Assembly (NCBI GenBank): GCA_902806305.1
Contig: CADCWC010000442.1
Location: 1-13,619 of the forward strand
Direction of reading: 5' to 3'
Source: an uncultured Thermoleophilia bacterium
GTDB taxonomy: Bacteria; Actinomycetota; Thermoleophilia; Gaiellales; F1-60-MAGs149
DNA: 13,619 bases
In this document: positions 1 to 6,573 of the stretch, one piece after another
Layout of the letters: each line of letters opens with the position of its first letter
Position numbering within the stretch: position 1 is the stretch's first letter
The notes under the pieces: generated by a model
Databases searched by the model: none
Seen by the model: only the letters and a program-made list of their open reading frames with translations
Told to the model about the DNA's origin: nothing
Position numbers and translations under genes: made by a program

Positions 1-803
1 GCCGCAAGACGATCACGATGCTCGAGCTCGAAGAGGGCATCATGCGGGTCATCGCGGGGCCCGAGAAGAAGACGCGGCTCCTGTCCGACAAGGAGCGGCT
101 GATCACGGCCTACCACGAGATGGGCCACGCGATCGTCGGCCACCTGCTGCCGAACTGCGACCCGGTCCACAAGATCTCGGTCATCTCGCGCGGGCAGGCC
201 CTCGGGTACACGATCTCGATGCCGTCCGAGGACAAGTTCCTGACCACGAAGGCCGCGCTCATGGACACCATGGCCATGACGCTCGGCGGCCGGGCCGCCG
301 AGGAGCTCGTGTTCAACGAGGTCACGACCGGCGCGTCGAACGACCTCGAGAAGGTCACGGCCACCGCCAAGGCGATGATCATGCGCTACGGCATGAGCGA
401 CAAGCTCGGCCCGCGCACGCTCGGACGCAGCCACGACCAGCCGTTCCTCGGCCGCGAGTTCGCGCAGGAGGCCGACTACTCGCAGGAGATCGCCCGCGAG
501 ATCGACGACGAGATCCGCCGGATCATCGAGGACGCCCACGAGGCGGCCCGCGAGGTGCTGTCCTCGAACATGGAGGACCTGCACCGGATCTCGAGGATCC
601 TCAACGAGCGCGAGACGATCGACCGGGCCCAGTTCCTGCGCCTGCTCGAGGGCGAGGCCGAGGAGTCGGTCTGGCCGCCCGAGCCGGAGCCGACCCCCGC
701 ACCGGTCGAGCAGCCGGAGCGCCCGGTCGGCGCCAAGACGGCGCGCGGACTGGGACTCGGCCTGCCGCGTGGCCCCGAGACGACGCCCGGCGCCTCGGCG
801 TAG
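1..803 (+). CDS. ftsH: ATP-dependent zinc metalloprotease FtsH, C-terminal part (5' end outside window)
   Basis: This is the C-terminal half of the membrane-anchored AAA+ protease FtsH, which degrades misassembled membrane proteins and some cytosolic regulators. The reading frame is open from base 3, so the ATG at 18 is internal and the membrane and ATPase parts lie upstream of the window. The zinc-binding HEMGH motif (HExxH) is at 114-128. The conserved TTGASNDLE segment follows at about 324-350 and carries an acidic residue of the kind that completes the zinc site. A helical peptidase domain runs to about base 650. The last ~45 residues are rich in proline and glutamate and poorly conserved, as is usual for actinobacterial FtsH tails. 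The gene ends with TAG at 801-803, two bases before the stop of the convergent P450 gene. In relatives folE normally follows; here it does not. Confidence 0.97.
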   Translation, partial: RKTITMLELEEGIMRVIAGPEKKTRLLSDKERLITAYHEMGHAIVGHLLPNCDPVHKISVISRGQALGYTISMPSEDKFLTTKAALMDTMAMTLGGRAAEELVFNEVTTGASNDLEKVTATAKAMIMRYGMSDKLGPRTLGRSHDQPFLGREFAQEADYSQEIAREIDDEIRRIIEDAHEAAREVLSSNMEDLHRISRILNERETIDRAQFLRLLEGEAEESVWPPEPEPTPAPVEQPERPVGAKTARGLGLGLPRGPETTPGASA

Positions 804-805
804 CG

Positions 806-2155
806 TCAGCCCCGCGCCTCGACCCGCATCGGCAGACCGCCGCGCGGCCGGAGCGTGATCTTCGCGTCGAAGGCGACCGGGCCTGAGGTCGCGCGTCGCA
901 GCCGGAAGCGCCGGGCCAACGTGGCGAGCGCGAGCAACGCCTCGGTGCGGGCGAAGCGCGCTCCGAGGCAGGAGCGCGGACCGTCGGCGAAGGGGAAGAA
1001 CGCGCCGCGCGGCCGCGAGGGGTCACGGCTCCCGAGCCACCGTTCCGGTTCGAAGCGCTCCGCGTCCGGCCACCAGCGCGGATCCCGCTGGACGGTGTAC
1101 TGGCAGAGCGTCACGATCGAGCCCGCCGGAACGTGGTGCCCGCCGAGGACTCGATCGTCGCGCGCACGCCGACCGATGCCCCACACCGGCGGGTAGAGCC
1201 GCAGCGCCTCCTCCAGCACGGCCGCGCTGTACCGCAGCCGCGGCAGGTCCTCGACGGTCACGGGCCCGTCGCCGAGCTCCCGCGCGAGCTCCTCGTGCAC
1301 GCGGGCCTCGACGGCGCGGTTCTCGGCCAGGGCGAGCCACGTCCAGGTGAGCCAGTTCGTCGTCGTCTCGTGCCCGGCCAGGATGAGCGTCATCAACTCG
1401 TCGCGCAGCAGCGCGTCGCTCATCCCGCCGTCGTCCCCGGGGGCGCCGTCGCGCGCCGTGAGGTAGGCCGAGAGCAGGTCATCCCGCGTCGCCGCGTCGT
1501 GCCTGCGGGCGGCGGCCACCCGGGCGATGAACGCGTCGAGCTCCGCCCGAGCGGCTCGGAAGCGCCGCACGCGCCGGGTCGGGACGTGCTGGACCACGGG
1601 GCCGAGCGGATTCGTGACGAGCAGGTCGAAGGCCTCCAGGACGTCGGTCAGCGATCGCCCGACCCGGTCCGACGTGGCGGCGTCCACGTCGGCGCCGAAC
1701 AGCGCCGTCATGACGATCTCGAGCGTGAGCCGGGTCATGTCGCGGGCCACGTCGACCGTCGCGCCGTCGTCCCACCGGTCCCCGGCGGCCGTGGCCGCGG
1801 CCGTCATCGTCGCGCCGTAGCCCGCGATGCGACGCGGCGAGAACGCAGGCGCGGCCAGCCGCCGCTGTCGGGCGTGGAGCGGGTCCTCGCTGGTGATCAG
1901 GCCGTCGCCGAGCAGCAGCCGCGCCCGCTGCAGCGCGAGCCCCTTCGTGTAGCCGGCGGCGTCGTGCACGAGCACGTCCTCGACGAGCGTCGGGTCGTTG
2001 ACGACGTACCAGACGTACGGGCCGAGCCGGAAGCGCGCGAGGTCGCCGTAGCGCCGGGGGATGTCGATGAAGAACGCCAGCTCGTCGCGGGCGAGCGCGC
2101 GGAACGTCCGCAGGCCGATTCCCGGAGGACCCGTGAGCGCGGCGGCGGTGGCCAC
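806..2155 (-). CDS. Cytochrome P450 monooxygenase
   Basis: This is a soluble heme monooxygenase of about 449 residues from the GTG at 2155. The P450 hallmarks appear in order. The I-helix oxygen-activation motif AGHETT is at residues ~260-265. The ExxR pair of the K helix (E316, R319) lies in EEALRLYPP. The FEPERW segment is at ~369-374. The heme loop FADGPRSCLG carries the thiolate cysteine at ~396. No membrane anchor is visible, so it should take electrons from a separate ferredoxin or reductase, and none is encoded here. The substrate cannot be told from sequence. The frame is open further up to a GTG at 2251, but that would add 32 arginine-rich residues lying across the riboswitch on the other strand, and P450 homology begins only near TGPPGIGLR. 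No clear Shine-Dalgarno is seen at either start. The gene diverges from terC and converges on ftsH. Confidence 0.93.
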   Translation of the reverse strand: MATAAALTGPPGIGLRTFRALARDELAFFIDIPRRYGDLARFRLGPYVWYVVNDPTLVEDVLVHDAAGYTKGLALQRARLLLGDGLITSEDPLHARQRRLAAPAFSPRRIAGYGATMTAAATAAGDRWDDGATVDVARDMTRLTLEIVMTALFGADVDAATSDRVGRSLTDVLEAFDLLVTNPLGPVVQHVPTRRVRRFRAARAELDAFIARVAAARRHDAATRDDLLSAYLTARDGAPGDDGGMSDALLRDELMTLILAGHETTTNWLTWTWLALAENRAVEARVHEELARELGDGPVTVEDLPRLRYSAAVLEEALRLYPPVWGIGRRARDDRVLGGHHVPAGSIVTLCQYTVQRDPRWWPDAERFEPERWLGSRDPSRPRGAFFPFADGPRSCLGARFARTEALLALATLARRFRLRRATSGPVAFDAKITLRPRGGLPMRVEARG

Positions 2156-2184
2156 GCCGCGGACACCAGGGCAGCGCCCGGCCC

Positions 2185-2212
2185 TTGCGCGTGACCGGCG
2201 CTCTGATATCCT
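2185..2212 (+). promoter_or_regulatory. Putative promoter of the riboswitch-terC transcript
   Basis: TTGCGC (2185-2190) and TATCCT (2207-2212) are separated by 16 bases and resemble -35 and -10 boxes of a housekeeping sigma factor. The predicted start, 6-7 bases downstream at about 2219, coincides with the first base of the riboswitch P1 helix. That coincidence is the main support. It has not been confirmed experimentally. Confidence 0.55.
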
Positions 2213-2218
2213 GAGGGG

Positions 2219-2318
2219 GCCGGTGGGGACTACCCCAGAACGCGCATCCACTCGTCATTCCGGCCCGTGAGGGCCCGGGGGATGCGGGCCTCGAACTGAG
2301 GCAGGAGAGACCGTCGGC
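2219..2318 (+). ncRNA. yybP-ykoY family Mn2+ riboswitch aptamer
   Basis: The leader of the TerC gene matches the yybP-ykoY architecture. P1 is GCCGGTGG (2219-2226) paired with CCGTCGGC (2311-2318), 8 bp with two G-U wobbles. It is followed by GGACTAC, corresponding to the conserved GGAGUAGC loop. P2 is CGCATCC (2243-2249) with GGATGCG (2280-2286). Inside it lies the conserved-looking CGTCATTCC box (2253-2261), then a stem GGCCC/GGGCC (2262-2266, 2271-2275) closed by a GTGA tetraloop. A further stem, GCCTC/GAGGC (2288-2292, 2298-2302), precedes GAGAGACC, matching the conserved GAGACC before the 3' strand of P1. Known members sense Mn2+ and commonly control TerC/Alx-type or Mn-efflux genes, which fits the gene downstream. 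The helices were found by eye, without a covariance model. Confidence 0.9.
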
Positions 2319-2353
2319 TGAGCACCGCTCAGCCCACGACAGGAGGTCTCTCC
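2304..2353 (+). promoter_or_regulatory. Riboswitch expression platform masking the terC ribosome binding site
   Basis: GGAGAGACC (2304-2312) is perfectly complementary, 9 bp, to GGTCTCTCC (2345-2353), which covers the last two bases of the Shine-Dalgarno AGGAGG (2341-2346) and the spacer up to the ATG. GTC (2313-2315) can also pair with GAC (2338-2340), and between them sits a perfect 8-bp hairpin, GGCTGAGC/GCTCAGCC (2316-2323, 2327-2334, loop ACC). P1 of the aptamer needs 2311-2318, so it cannot form together with this helix. Inferred logic: without Mn2+ the RBS is partly masked; with Mn2+, P1 forms, the mask opens and terC is translated. Confidence 0.75.
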
Positions 2354-3331
2354 ATGAGCTCGAACACGCTGACCTGGATCGCGCTGGGCGCGGTCATCCC
2401 CGCCCTGCTCGTCGTCGACGCGATCGTCATGCGCGGCCCCCGCGGGCGCTCGCTGCGCTGGGCGGCCGGGTGGAGCGTCATCTGGACCGTGGTCGGCGTC
2501 CTGTTCGCGGGCGTCGTCTGGCAGGTCCGGGACGGCGACGCCGCGGAGGCGTACCTGGCCGGCTTCCTGGTCGAGAAGACGCTCTCGCTCGACAACCTGG
2601 CCGTCTTCGCCATGGTCTTCGCGGCGCTGCGGGTCCCCGTCCCGCTCCAGGGCAGGCTCCTGTCCCTGGGGATCGTCGGCGCGGTCGTGCTGCGCGGCGC
2701 GGCGATCGCGGCCGGGGCGGCGCTGCTCGCGGCGTTCGGCTGGCTGCTCTACGTCTTCGGCGCCTTCCTGATCTGGACCGCGTGGCGGATGGCCCGCGGC
2801 GGCGGCCACGTCGACCTCGACCGGTCGCGCGCCGTCGGCCTCGTCCGCCGCGTCCTGCCCGTGACGGACCAGCTCGAAGGCGAGCGGCTGCTGACCCGGG
2901 TGAACGGTCGGCGGGCGTTGACGCCGCTCGCCCTGGCGCTCGTCCTGATCGCGATGTTCGACGTGGTGTTCGCCGTCGACTCGATCCCGGCCATCTTCGG
3001 CATCACGCGCGACACGTTGATCGTCTTCGCGGCGAACGCGTTCTCCCTGCTCGGCATGCGGGCGCTGTACGGGGTCCTCTCGGACCTCCTGGCCCGGTTC
3101 GCGTACCTGCAGCTGAGCCTGGCCGCCGTCCTCGCCGTCATCGGGACCAAGATGCTGGCCGTCGAGCTCGTCCACGTCCCGCCGTTCGTGTCCCTGCTCG
3201 TCATCATCGGGCTGCTCGCCGCGGGCGTGATCGCCTCGCTGCTGCGCGGACCCGCTCCCGTCACGGGCGACGACGTGGGCCCGACCCAGGCGCAGGCGGA
3301 CCCGGACCTCGTGCAGGCATCGGCTCCGTGA
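2354..3331 (+). CDS. TerC/Alx family integral membrane protein, probable Mn2+ exporter
   Basis: This is a 325-residue polytopic membrane protein of the TerC family. The TerC signatures are clear: EKTLSLDNLAVF at residues ~74-85, and FDVVFAVDSIPAIFGIT at ~202-218, whose buried acidic residues (E74, D80, D203, D209) are the likely metal site. About nine hydrophobic segments span the chain: residues ~8-25, 38-56, 66-92, 104-122, 124-144, 191-212, 222-242, 250-270 and 278-297. A charged linker (~146-188) separates the two halves. The tail after ~300 is short and hydrophilic. The start ATG follows a good AGGAGG at 2341-2346. Alx and related TerC proteins are tied to manganese export, and the upstream Mn2+ riboswitch supports that role here. 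Its neighbours on both sides lie on the opposite strand, so it is a single-gene unit. It could be called TerC or Alx; tellurite resistance is not implied. Confidence 0.93.
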   Translation: MSSNTLTWIALGAVIPALLVVDAIVMRGPRGRSLRWAAGWSVIWTVVGVLFAGVVWQVRDGDAAEAYLAGFLVEKTLSLDNLAVFAMVFAALRVPVPLQGRLLSLGIVGAVVLRGAAIAAGAALLAAFGWLLYVFGAFLIWTAWRMARGGGHVDLDRSRAVGLVRRVLPVTDQLEGERLLTRVNGRRALTPLALALVLIAMFDVVFAVDSIPAIFGITRDTLIVFAANAFSLLGMRALYGVLSDLLARFAYLQLSLAAVLAVIGTKMLAVELVHVPPFVSLLVIIGLLAAGVIASLLRGPAPVTGDDVGPTQAQADPDLVQASAP

Positions 3332-3352
3332 CCGCGGTCGGCCGGACCACCC

Positions 3353-4201
3353 TCAGCGGGAGCCGCCGACGGCGACCCTCCGGCGAAGCGCGAGCAGCGA
3401 CAGCGGCACCGTGATCAGGGCGACGGCCCCGATGGCGGCGAAGCCGCGCAGCAGCACCCCGACGTCCCAGCCGTCCGAGATCAGCGAGCGGACGGCGTTC
3501 AGGATGTACGTGACCGGGTTGACCTCGGCGAACGCCCGCATCCACGGGCTCATGAGCTCGAGCGGGACGGTCGCCGTGGACAGGAACACCAGGGGGAAGC
3601 CGATCAGGAACGACGACTGCGTGGCGTCGATCGAGCCGGTCCGCAGCGCGATGGCGAGGCTGATCCCGGCGTAGGCGAGCGCCCAGACGGCGAGCATCGC
3701 CACGATCACGAGGAAGCCGAGCGGTCCCGACGCGAGGCCGGACCCGAAGATGAGCCCCACGGTCAGGAGCAGCGTGGCCTGCAGGGACGCCCGGAAGCCG
3801 TCGGCCGACAGCCGCCCGAGCAGGATCGAGAGCCGGGAGATCGGCGCCAGGAGCAGCTTGTCGAAGTAGCCCGAGTCCATGTCGCGGACGACGCCCATCC
3901 CGGACGAGACGGCGCTGTTGGTGATCGACAGCACGAGCGCGGTCGGCAGGAAGAACGCGAGGTAGCCGCCCTCGCCGACATCGATCTGGCGGCTGGCGAT
4001 CGCCCCGAGCGCTCCGACGTTCACGGCCAGGATGAACAGCGGGATGATCAGGCTCGGCAGGTTGCCGATCGGCACGCGGACGATGTTGCGGAAGGCGCGG
4101 CGGCCGAGCTCGAACGCCGCGGCAGCCGTCGGCAGCCCGGCCGCGAGGCGCGCGTCGCCGGCCGCCCTCGGCGGGGTGCTCCCATCCCGGATCACGCTCA
4201 C
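3353..4201 (-). CDS. ABC-2 type exporter permease, DrrB-like
   Basis: This is a 282-residue membrane subunit of a drug- or lipid-type ABC exporter. The GTG start at 4201 overlaps the TGA of the ATPase gene as GTGA, which implies translational coupling and fixes the start. After a ~40-residue cytoplasmic N-terminus there are about six hydrophobic segments: residues ~46-67, 80-98, 139-157, 162-186, 198-215 and 250-272. The DrrB-family signatures are visible: RDMDSGYFDKLLLAPISR (residues ~106-123), a coupling-helix region in the first half, and NPVTYILNAVR (~228-238) before the last membrane segment. Together with the upstream DrrA-like ATPase it should form the usual 2+2 exporter in the cytoplasmic membrane. 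The substrate is unknown. The gene converges on terC, 21 bases away. The frame stays open upstream across the ATPase gene, but that extension is antisense shadow. Confidence 0.92.
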   Translation of the reverse strand: MSVIRDGSTPPRAAGDARLAAGLPTAAAAFELGRRAFRNIVRVPIGNLPSLIIPLFILAVNVGALGAIASRQIDVGEGGYLAFFLPTALVLSITNSAVSSGMGVVRDMDSGYFDKLLLAPISRLSILLGRLSADGFRASLQATLLLTVGLIFGSGLASGPLGFLVIVAMLAVWALAYAGISLAIALRTGSIDATQSSFLIGFPLVFLSTATVPLELMSPWMRAFAEVNPVTYILNAVRSLISDGWDVGVLLRGFAAIGAVALITVPLSLLALRRRVAVGGSR

Positions 4202-5202
4202 GACCGCACTCCGCCGGCCGGGTGGGGCGCCGGCGCGCGGACGTCGGCGGCGCCGTCCGTGTCGTCGTGCCCGGCGGGCCGTCCGGTGACGGCCAGGAAC
4301 ACGTCGTCCAGCGTGGGCGACGACACCGACGCGCGCCCGACCGCGAGCCCTCGGCCGCCGAGGATGCCGAGCACGGCGGGCAGCGCCGCGCCGCCGTCGG
4401 CGGCGTGCACGACGACGCCTCCCTCGGCGGCCTCGGCCCCGGTCACGCCCGGCACGGAGGTGAAGGCCGCGCAGAGCTCGGCGGTCGCGCCGTCCACCTC
4501 GAGCCGGATCACGTCCGTGCCGACCTTGGCCTTCAGCGCGGCCGGTGACCCCTCGGCCACGATCACGCCGCGGTCGATGATGGCCACGCGGTCGGCGAGC
4601 ACGTCGGCCTCCTCCAGGTACTGCGTGGTGAGGAAGACGGTCACGCCGTCCTGCGAGCGCAGGGTGCGCACCTGCTCCCAGATGATCGCGCGCGAGGCGG
4701 GGTCGAGGCCGGTCGTGGGCTCGTCGAGGAAGAGGACCGTCGGGCGGTGCACGAGCGCCGCCGCGAGGTCGAGGCGGCGCTTCATGCCGCCCGAGTAGGT
4801 CATGACCCGCCGGTCCGCGGCCTCGGCGAGGCCCACCAGCTCGATCAGCTCCGCCGCTCGTCGCGGCGCGTCGCCGCGCGACAGCCCCGCGAGCCGACCG
4901 TGGAGGCGGAGCAGCTCGCGGCCGGTCGCGAGGCCGTCGAGGCCCGCCTCCTGCAGCGCCACGCCGATCGAGGCCCGGACCGCGGCACCCTGCGAGACGA
5001 CGTCGTAGCCGGCCACGCGGGCGCTGCCGCTCGTCGGTCCGAGCAACGTCGTCAGGACGCGGACGGTCGTCGTCTTGCCGGCCCCGTTCGGGCCCAGGAA
5101 GCCGAAGATCTCGCCCCGGGTGACGGCCAGGTCGACCCCGTCGACGGCCTTGAAGGCGCCGAAGTGGCGTCGCAGCGCGACCGTCTCCACCGCATCGCTC
5201 AC
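4198..5202 (-). CDS. ABC exporter ATPase, DrrA-like
   Basis: This is the nucleotide-binding subunit of the exporter, 334 residues from the GTG at 5202. Walker A GPNGAGKTT is at residues ~37-45, the signature YSGGMKRR at ~136-143, and Walker B VLFLDEP at ~156-162, followed by TTGLDP. The switch segment reads LTTQYLEEAD (~191-200), with glutamine where most ABC proteins have histidine; this is typical of the daunorubicin-resistance (DrrA) subfamily. Residues after ~230 form the DrrA-type C-terminal extension. GAGGA (about 5208-5212 on the minus strand) lies about 5 bases before the start and supports it. The frame stays open far upstream across folP, but that part has no homology. The gene is first in a two-gene operon with the permease and diverges from folP. 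Candidate substrates are hydrophobic compounds or lipids; the sequence does not decide. Confidence 0.95.
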   Translation of the reverse strand: MSDAVETVALRRHFGAFKAVDGVDLAVTRGEIFGFLGPNGAGKTTTVRVLTTLLGPTSGSARVAGYDVVSQGAAVRASIGVALQEAGLDGLATGRELLRLHGRLAGLSRGDAPRRAAELIELVGLAEAADRRVMTYSGGMKRRLDLAAALVHRPTVLFLDEPTTGLDPASRAIIWEQVRTLRSQDGVTVFLTTQYLEEADVLADRVAIIDRGVIVAEGSPAALKAKVGTDVIRLEVDGATAELCAAFTSVPGVTGAEAAEGGVVVHAADGGAALPAVLGILGGRGLAVGRASVSSPTLDDVFLAVTGRPAGHDDTDGAADVRAPAPHPAGGVRS

Positions 5203-5309
5203 GCGGGTCCTCGCCCTCCCTCGCCGGTTTCCGGGACGCCGTCGCGGAGGCCCAGGCCCGTCCGGCCGCCCCACCGGCGGACGTGCGGGCCGGTCGCGGG
5301 CGCCGCCCG

Positions 5310-5315
5310 ATCCTA
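5310..5315 (-). promoter_or_regulatory. Possible -10 box for the ABC exporter operon
   Basis: TAGGAT reads on the minus strand at 5315-5310 in the 171-base gap between the divergent ATPase gene and folP. It would start a transcript near 5303 with a leader of about 100 bases. No convincing -35 box is seen. The rest of the gap is GC-rich, with no ORF, tRNA or strong repeat that I can see. Confidence 0.3.
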
Positions 5316-5361
5316 GCACCGCGGGCCGTCCGCACCTGACCGCCGGCCAGGGCGGGCTCAC

Positions 5362-5373
5362 TACGATGCGGCG
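5362..5373 (+). promoter_or_regulatory. Putative leaderless promoter of folP-folB
   Basis: TACGAT (5362-5367) is followed by exactly 6 bases and then the ATG at 5374. Transcription would begin at or next to the start codon. No purine-rich Shine-Dalgarno precedes the ATG, which fits a leaderless mRNA. A -35 box is not obvious: CTGACC at 5336-5341 would be 20 bases away, which is too far. Confidence 0.45.
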
Positions 5374-6573
5374 ATGATCCGCCCCCTCGAGCAGCGGTTC
5401 CCGCCGCCTGCCCTCATGGGCATCGTCAACGTCACCCCGGACTCGTTCTCGGACGGCGGCCTCCTCACCGACCCGGACGCCGCGGCGGCCGCGGCCCTCC
5501 GGCTGGCCGACGAGGGAGCCGCCGTCGTCGACGTCGGAGGCGAGTCGACGCGGCCAGGCTCGCACCCCGTCTCGGTGGAGGAGGAGCTCCGGCGCGTCGT
5601 GCCCGTGGTCGAGCGGATCCGGGCCGCCTCCGACGTGGTCGTCTCGGTGGACACGTCGAAGGCCGAGGTCGCACGCCAGGCGCTCTCGGCCGGTGCCACG
5701 TTCGTCAACGACGTCACGGCCCTGACCGGCGACGCGGCCATGGTCGAGGTGGTGGCGGCCACTGACGCGGACGTCTGTCTCATGCACATGCAGGGGACGC
5801 CCGCCACGATGCAGGACGACCCGCGCTACGCCGACGTCGTCGGCGAGGTCGGAGCGTGGTTGTCCGACCGCGTGCAGACCGCAGTCGCGGCGGGCATCAG
5901 GCGAGAGCGGATCTGCGTCGACCCCGGCATCGGCTTCGGCAAGACGGTCGAGCACAACGTCGCGTTGCTCGGTTCGCTCGGGACGCTGCGGCAGATGACG
6001 GGCGTGCCCGTGCTCGTCGGCGTCTCGCGGAAGGGCTTCCTGGGCCGGCTCGTCGGAGACGCGCAGCGGGACCGGCTGCCGACGACGCTCGCCGCGGGCC
6101 TGGCCGCGCTCGCGGGCGGCGCCTTCATGCTGCGCGTCCACGACGTCGGAGCCCACGCCGACGCGATCGCCGTCGGGCGGGCGATCGGCGACGCGGCACC
6201 GGCCGAGCGCGACGTCGAGATCGCCGTCGACGGGCTGGCGGTCTTCGCCCGTCACGGCGTGCTGCCCGCGGAGCGTGAGCTCGGACAGCGCTTCTACCTC
6301 GACCTGAGGTTGACGCCTCGGTCGCAGCGCGCCTGCGACACCGACGACGTCGCGGACGCCGTGCACTACGGCGAGGTCGCGCTGCGCGTGCGGGAGCTCG
6401 CCGAGGGCGGTCCCTACGCGCTGCTCGAGCGTCTGGCCGACGTGGTCGCCTCGACGCTCGTGGCCGAGTTCCCGTTGCGACGGGCGACGGTCCGGGTCCG
6501 GAAGCCCGCCGCACCGGTGCCCGCCGTCCTGGACGCCGTGGCGGTCACGGTCACGCGCGATGCCCGGAGCTGA
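5374..6573 (+). CDS. folP-folB: Fused dihydropteroate synthase - dihydroneopterin aldolase (FolP-FolB)
   Basis: This is a bifunctional folate enzyme of 399 residues. Residues ~12-275 are dihydropteroate synthase, joining pterin pyrophosphate to p-aminobenzoate: NVTPDSFSDGG (19-29), GGESTRPG (55-62), SVDTSK (91-96), MHMQGTP (138-143), DPGIGFGKT (183-191), SRKGFLG (218-224) and RVHDV (254-258). Residues ~279-396 are dihydroneopterin aldolase, which cleaves dihydroneopterin to hydroxymethyl-dihydropterin and glycolaldehyde: ARHGVLPAERELGQRF (292-307), HYGEV (331-335), LLERLAD (350-356) and the catalytic lysine in RVRKPAAP (K377). The linker is only a few residues. Both sets of active-site residues look intact, so both activities are likely. 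In most actinobacteria these are separate adjacent genes. The 3' end overlaps folK by 14 bases, giving a tight operon for consecutive pterin steps. Confidence 0.95.
   Translation: MIRPLEQRFPPPALMGIVNVTPDSFSDGGLLTDPDAAAAAALRLADEGAAVVDVGGESTRPGSHPVSVEEELRRVVPVVERIRAASDVVVSVDTSKAEVARQALSAGATFVNDVTALTGDAAMVEVVAATDADVCLMHMQGTPATMQDDPRYADVVGEVGAWLSDRVQTAVAAGIRRERICVDPGIGFGKTVEHNVALLGSLGTLRQMTGVPVLVGVSRKGFLGRLVGDAQRDRLPTTLAAGLAALAGGAFMLRVHDVGAHADAIAVGRAIGDAAPAERDVEIAVDGLAVFARHGVLPAERELGQRFYLDLRLTPRSQRACDTDDVADAVHYGEVALRVRELAEGGPYALLERLADVVASTLVAEFPLRRATVRVRKPAAPVPAVLDAVAVTVTRDARS

Noticed and set aside
1133..2194. 353-codon plus-strand frame opposite the P450 gene
   Set aside because: It is an Arg/Gly/Val-rich shadow with no domain; the P450 motifs lie on the minus strand.
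2255..3175. 306-codon minus-strand frame opposite terC
   Set aside because: It is a hydrophilic DGQRE-rich shadow of a membrane-protein gene that has clear TerC motifs on the plus strand.
3336..3348. Short inverted repeat GGTC/GACC between terC and the permease gene
   Set aside because: It has only four base pairs and no T-run, which is expected by chance at this GC content.
4202..5335. Upstream extension of the permease frame
   Set aside because: It is an out-of-frame reading of the ATPase gene made largely of Arg, Gly and Ala. The GTGA overlap gives a better start at 4201.
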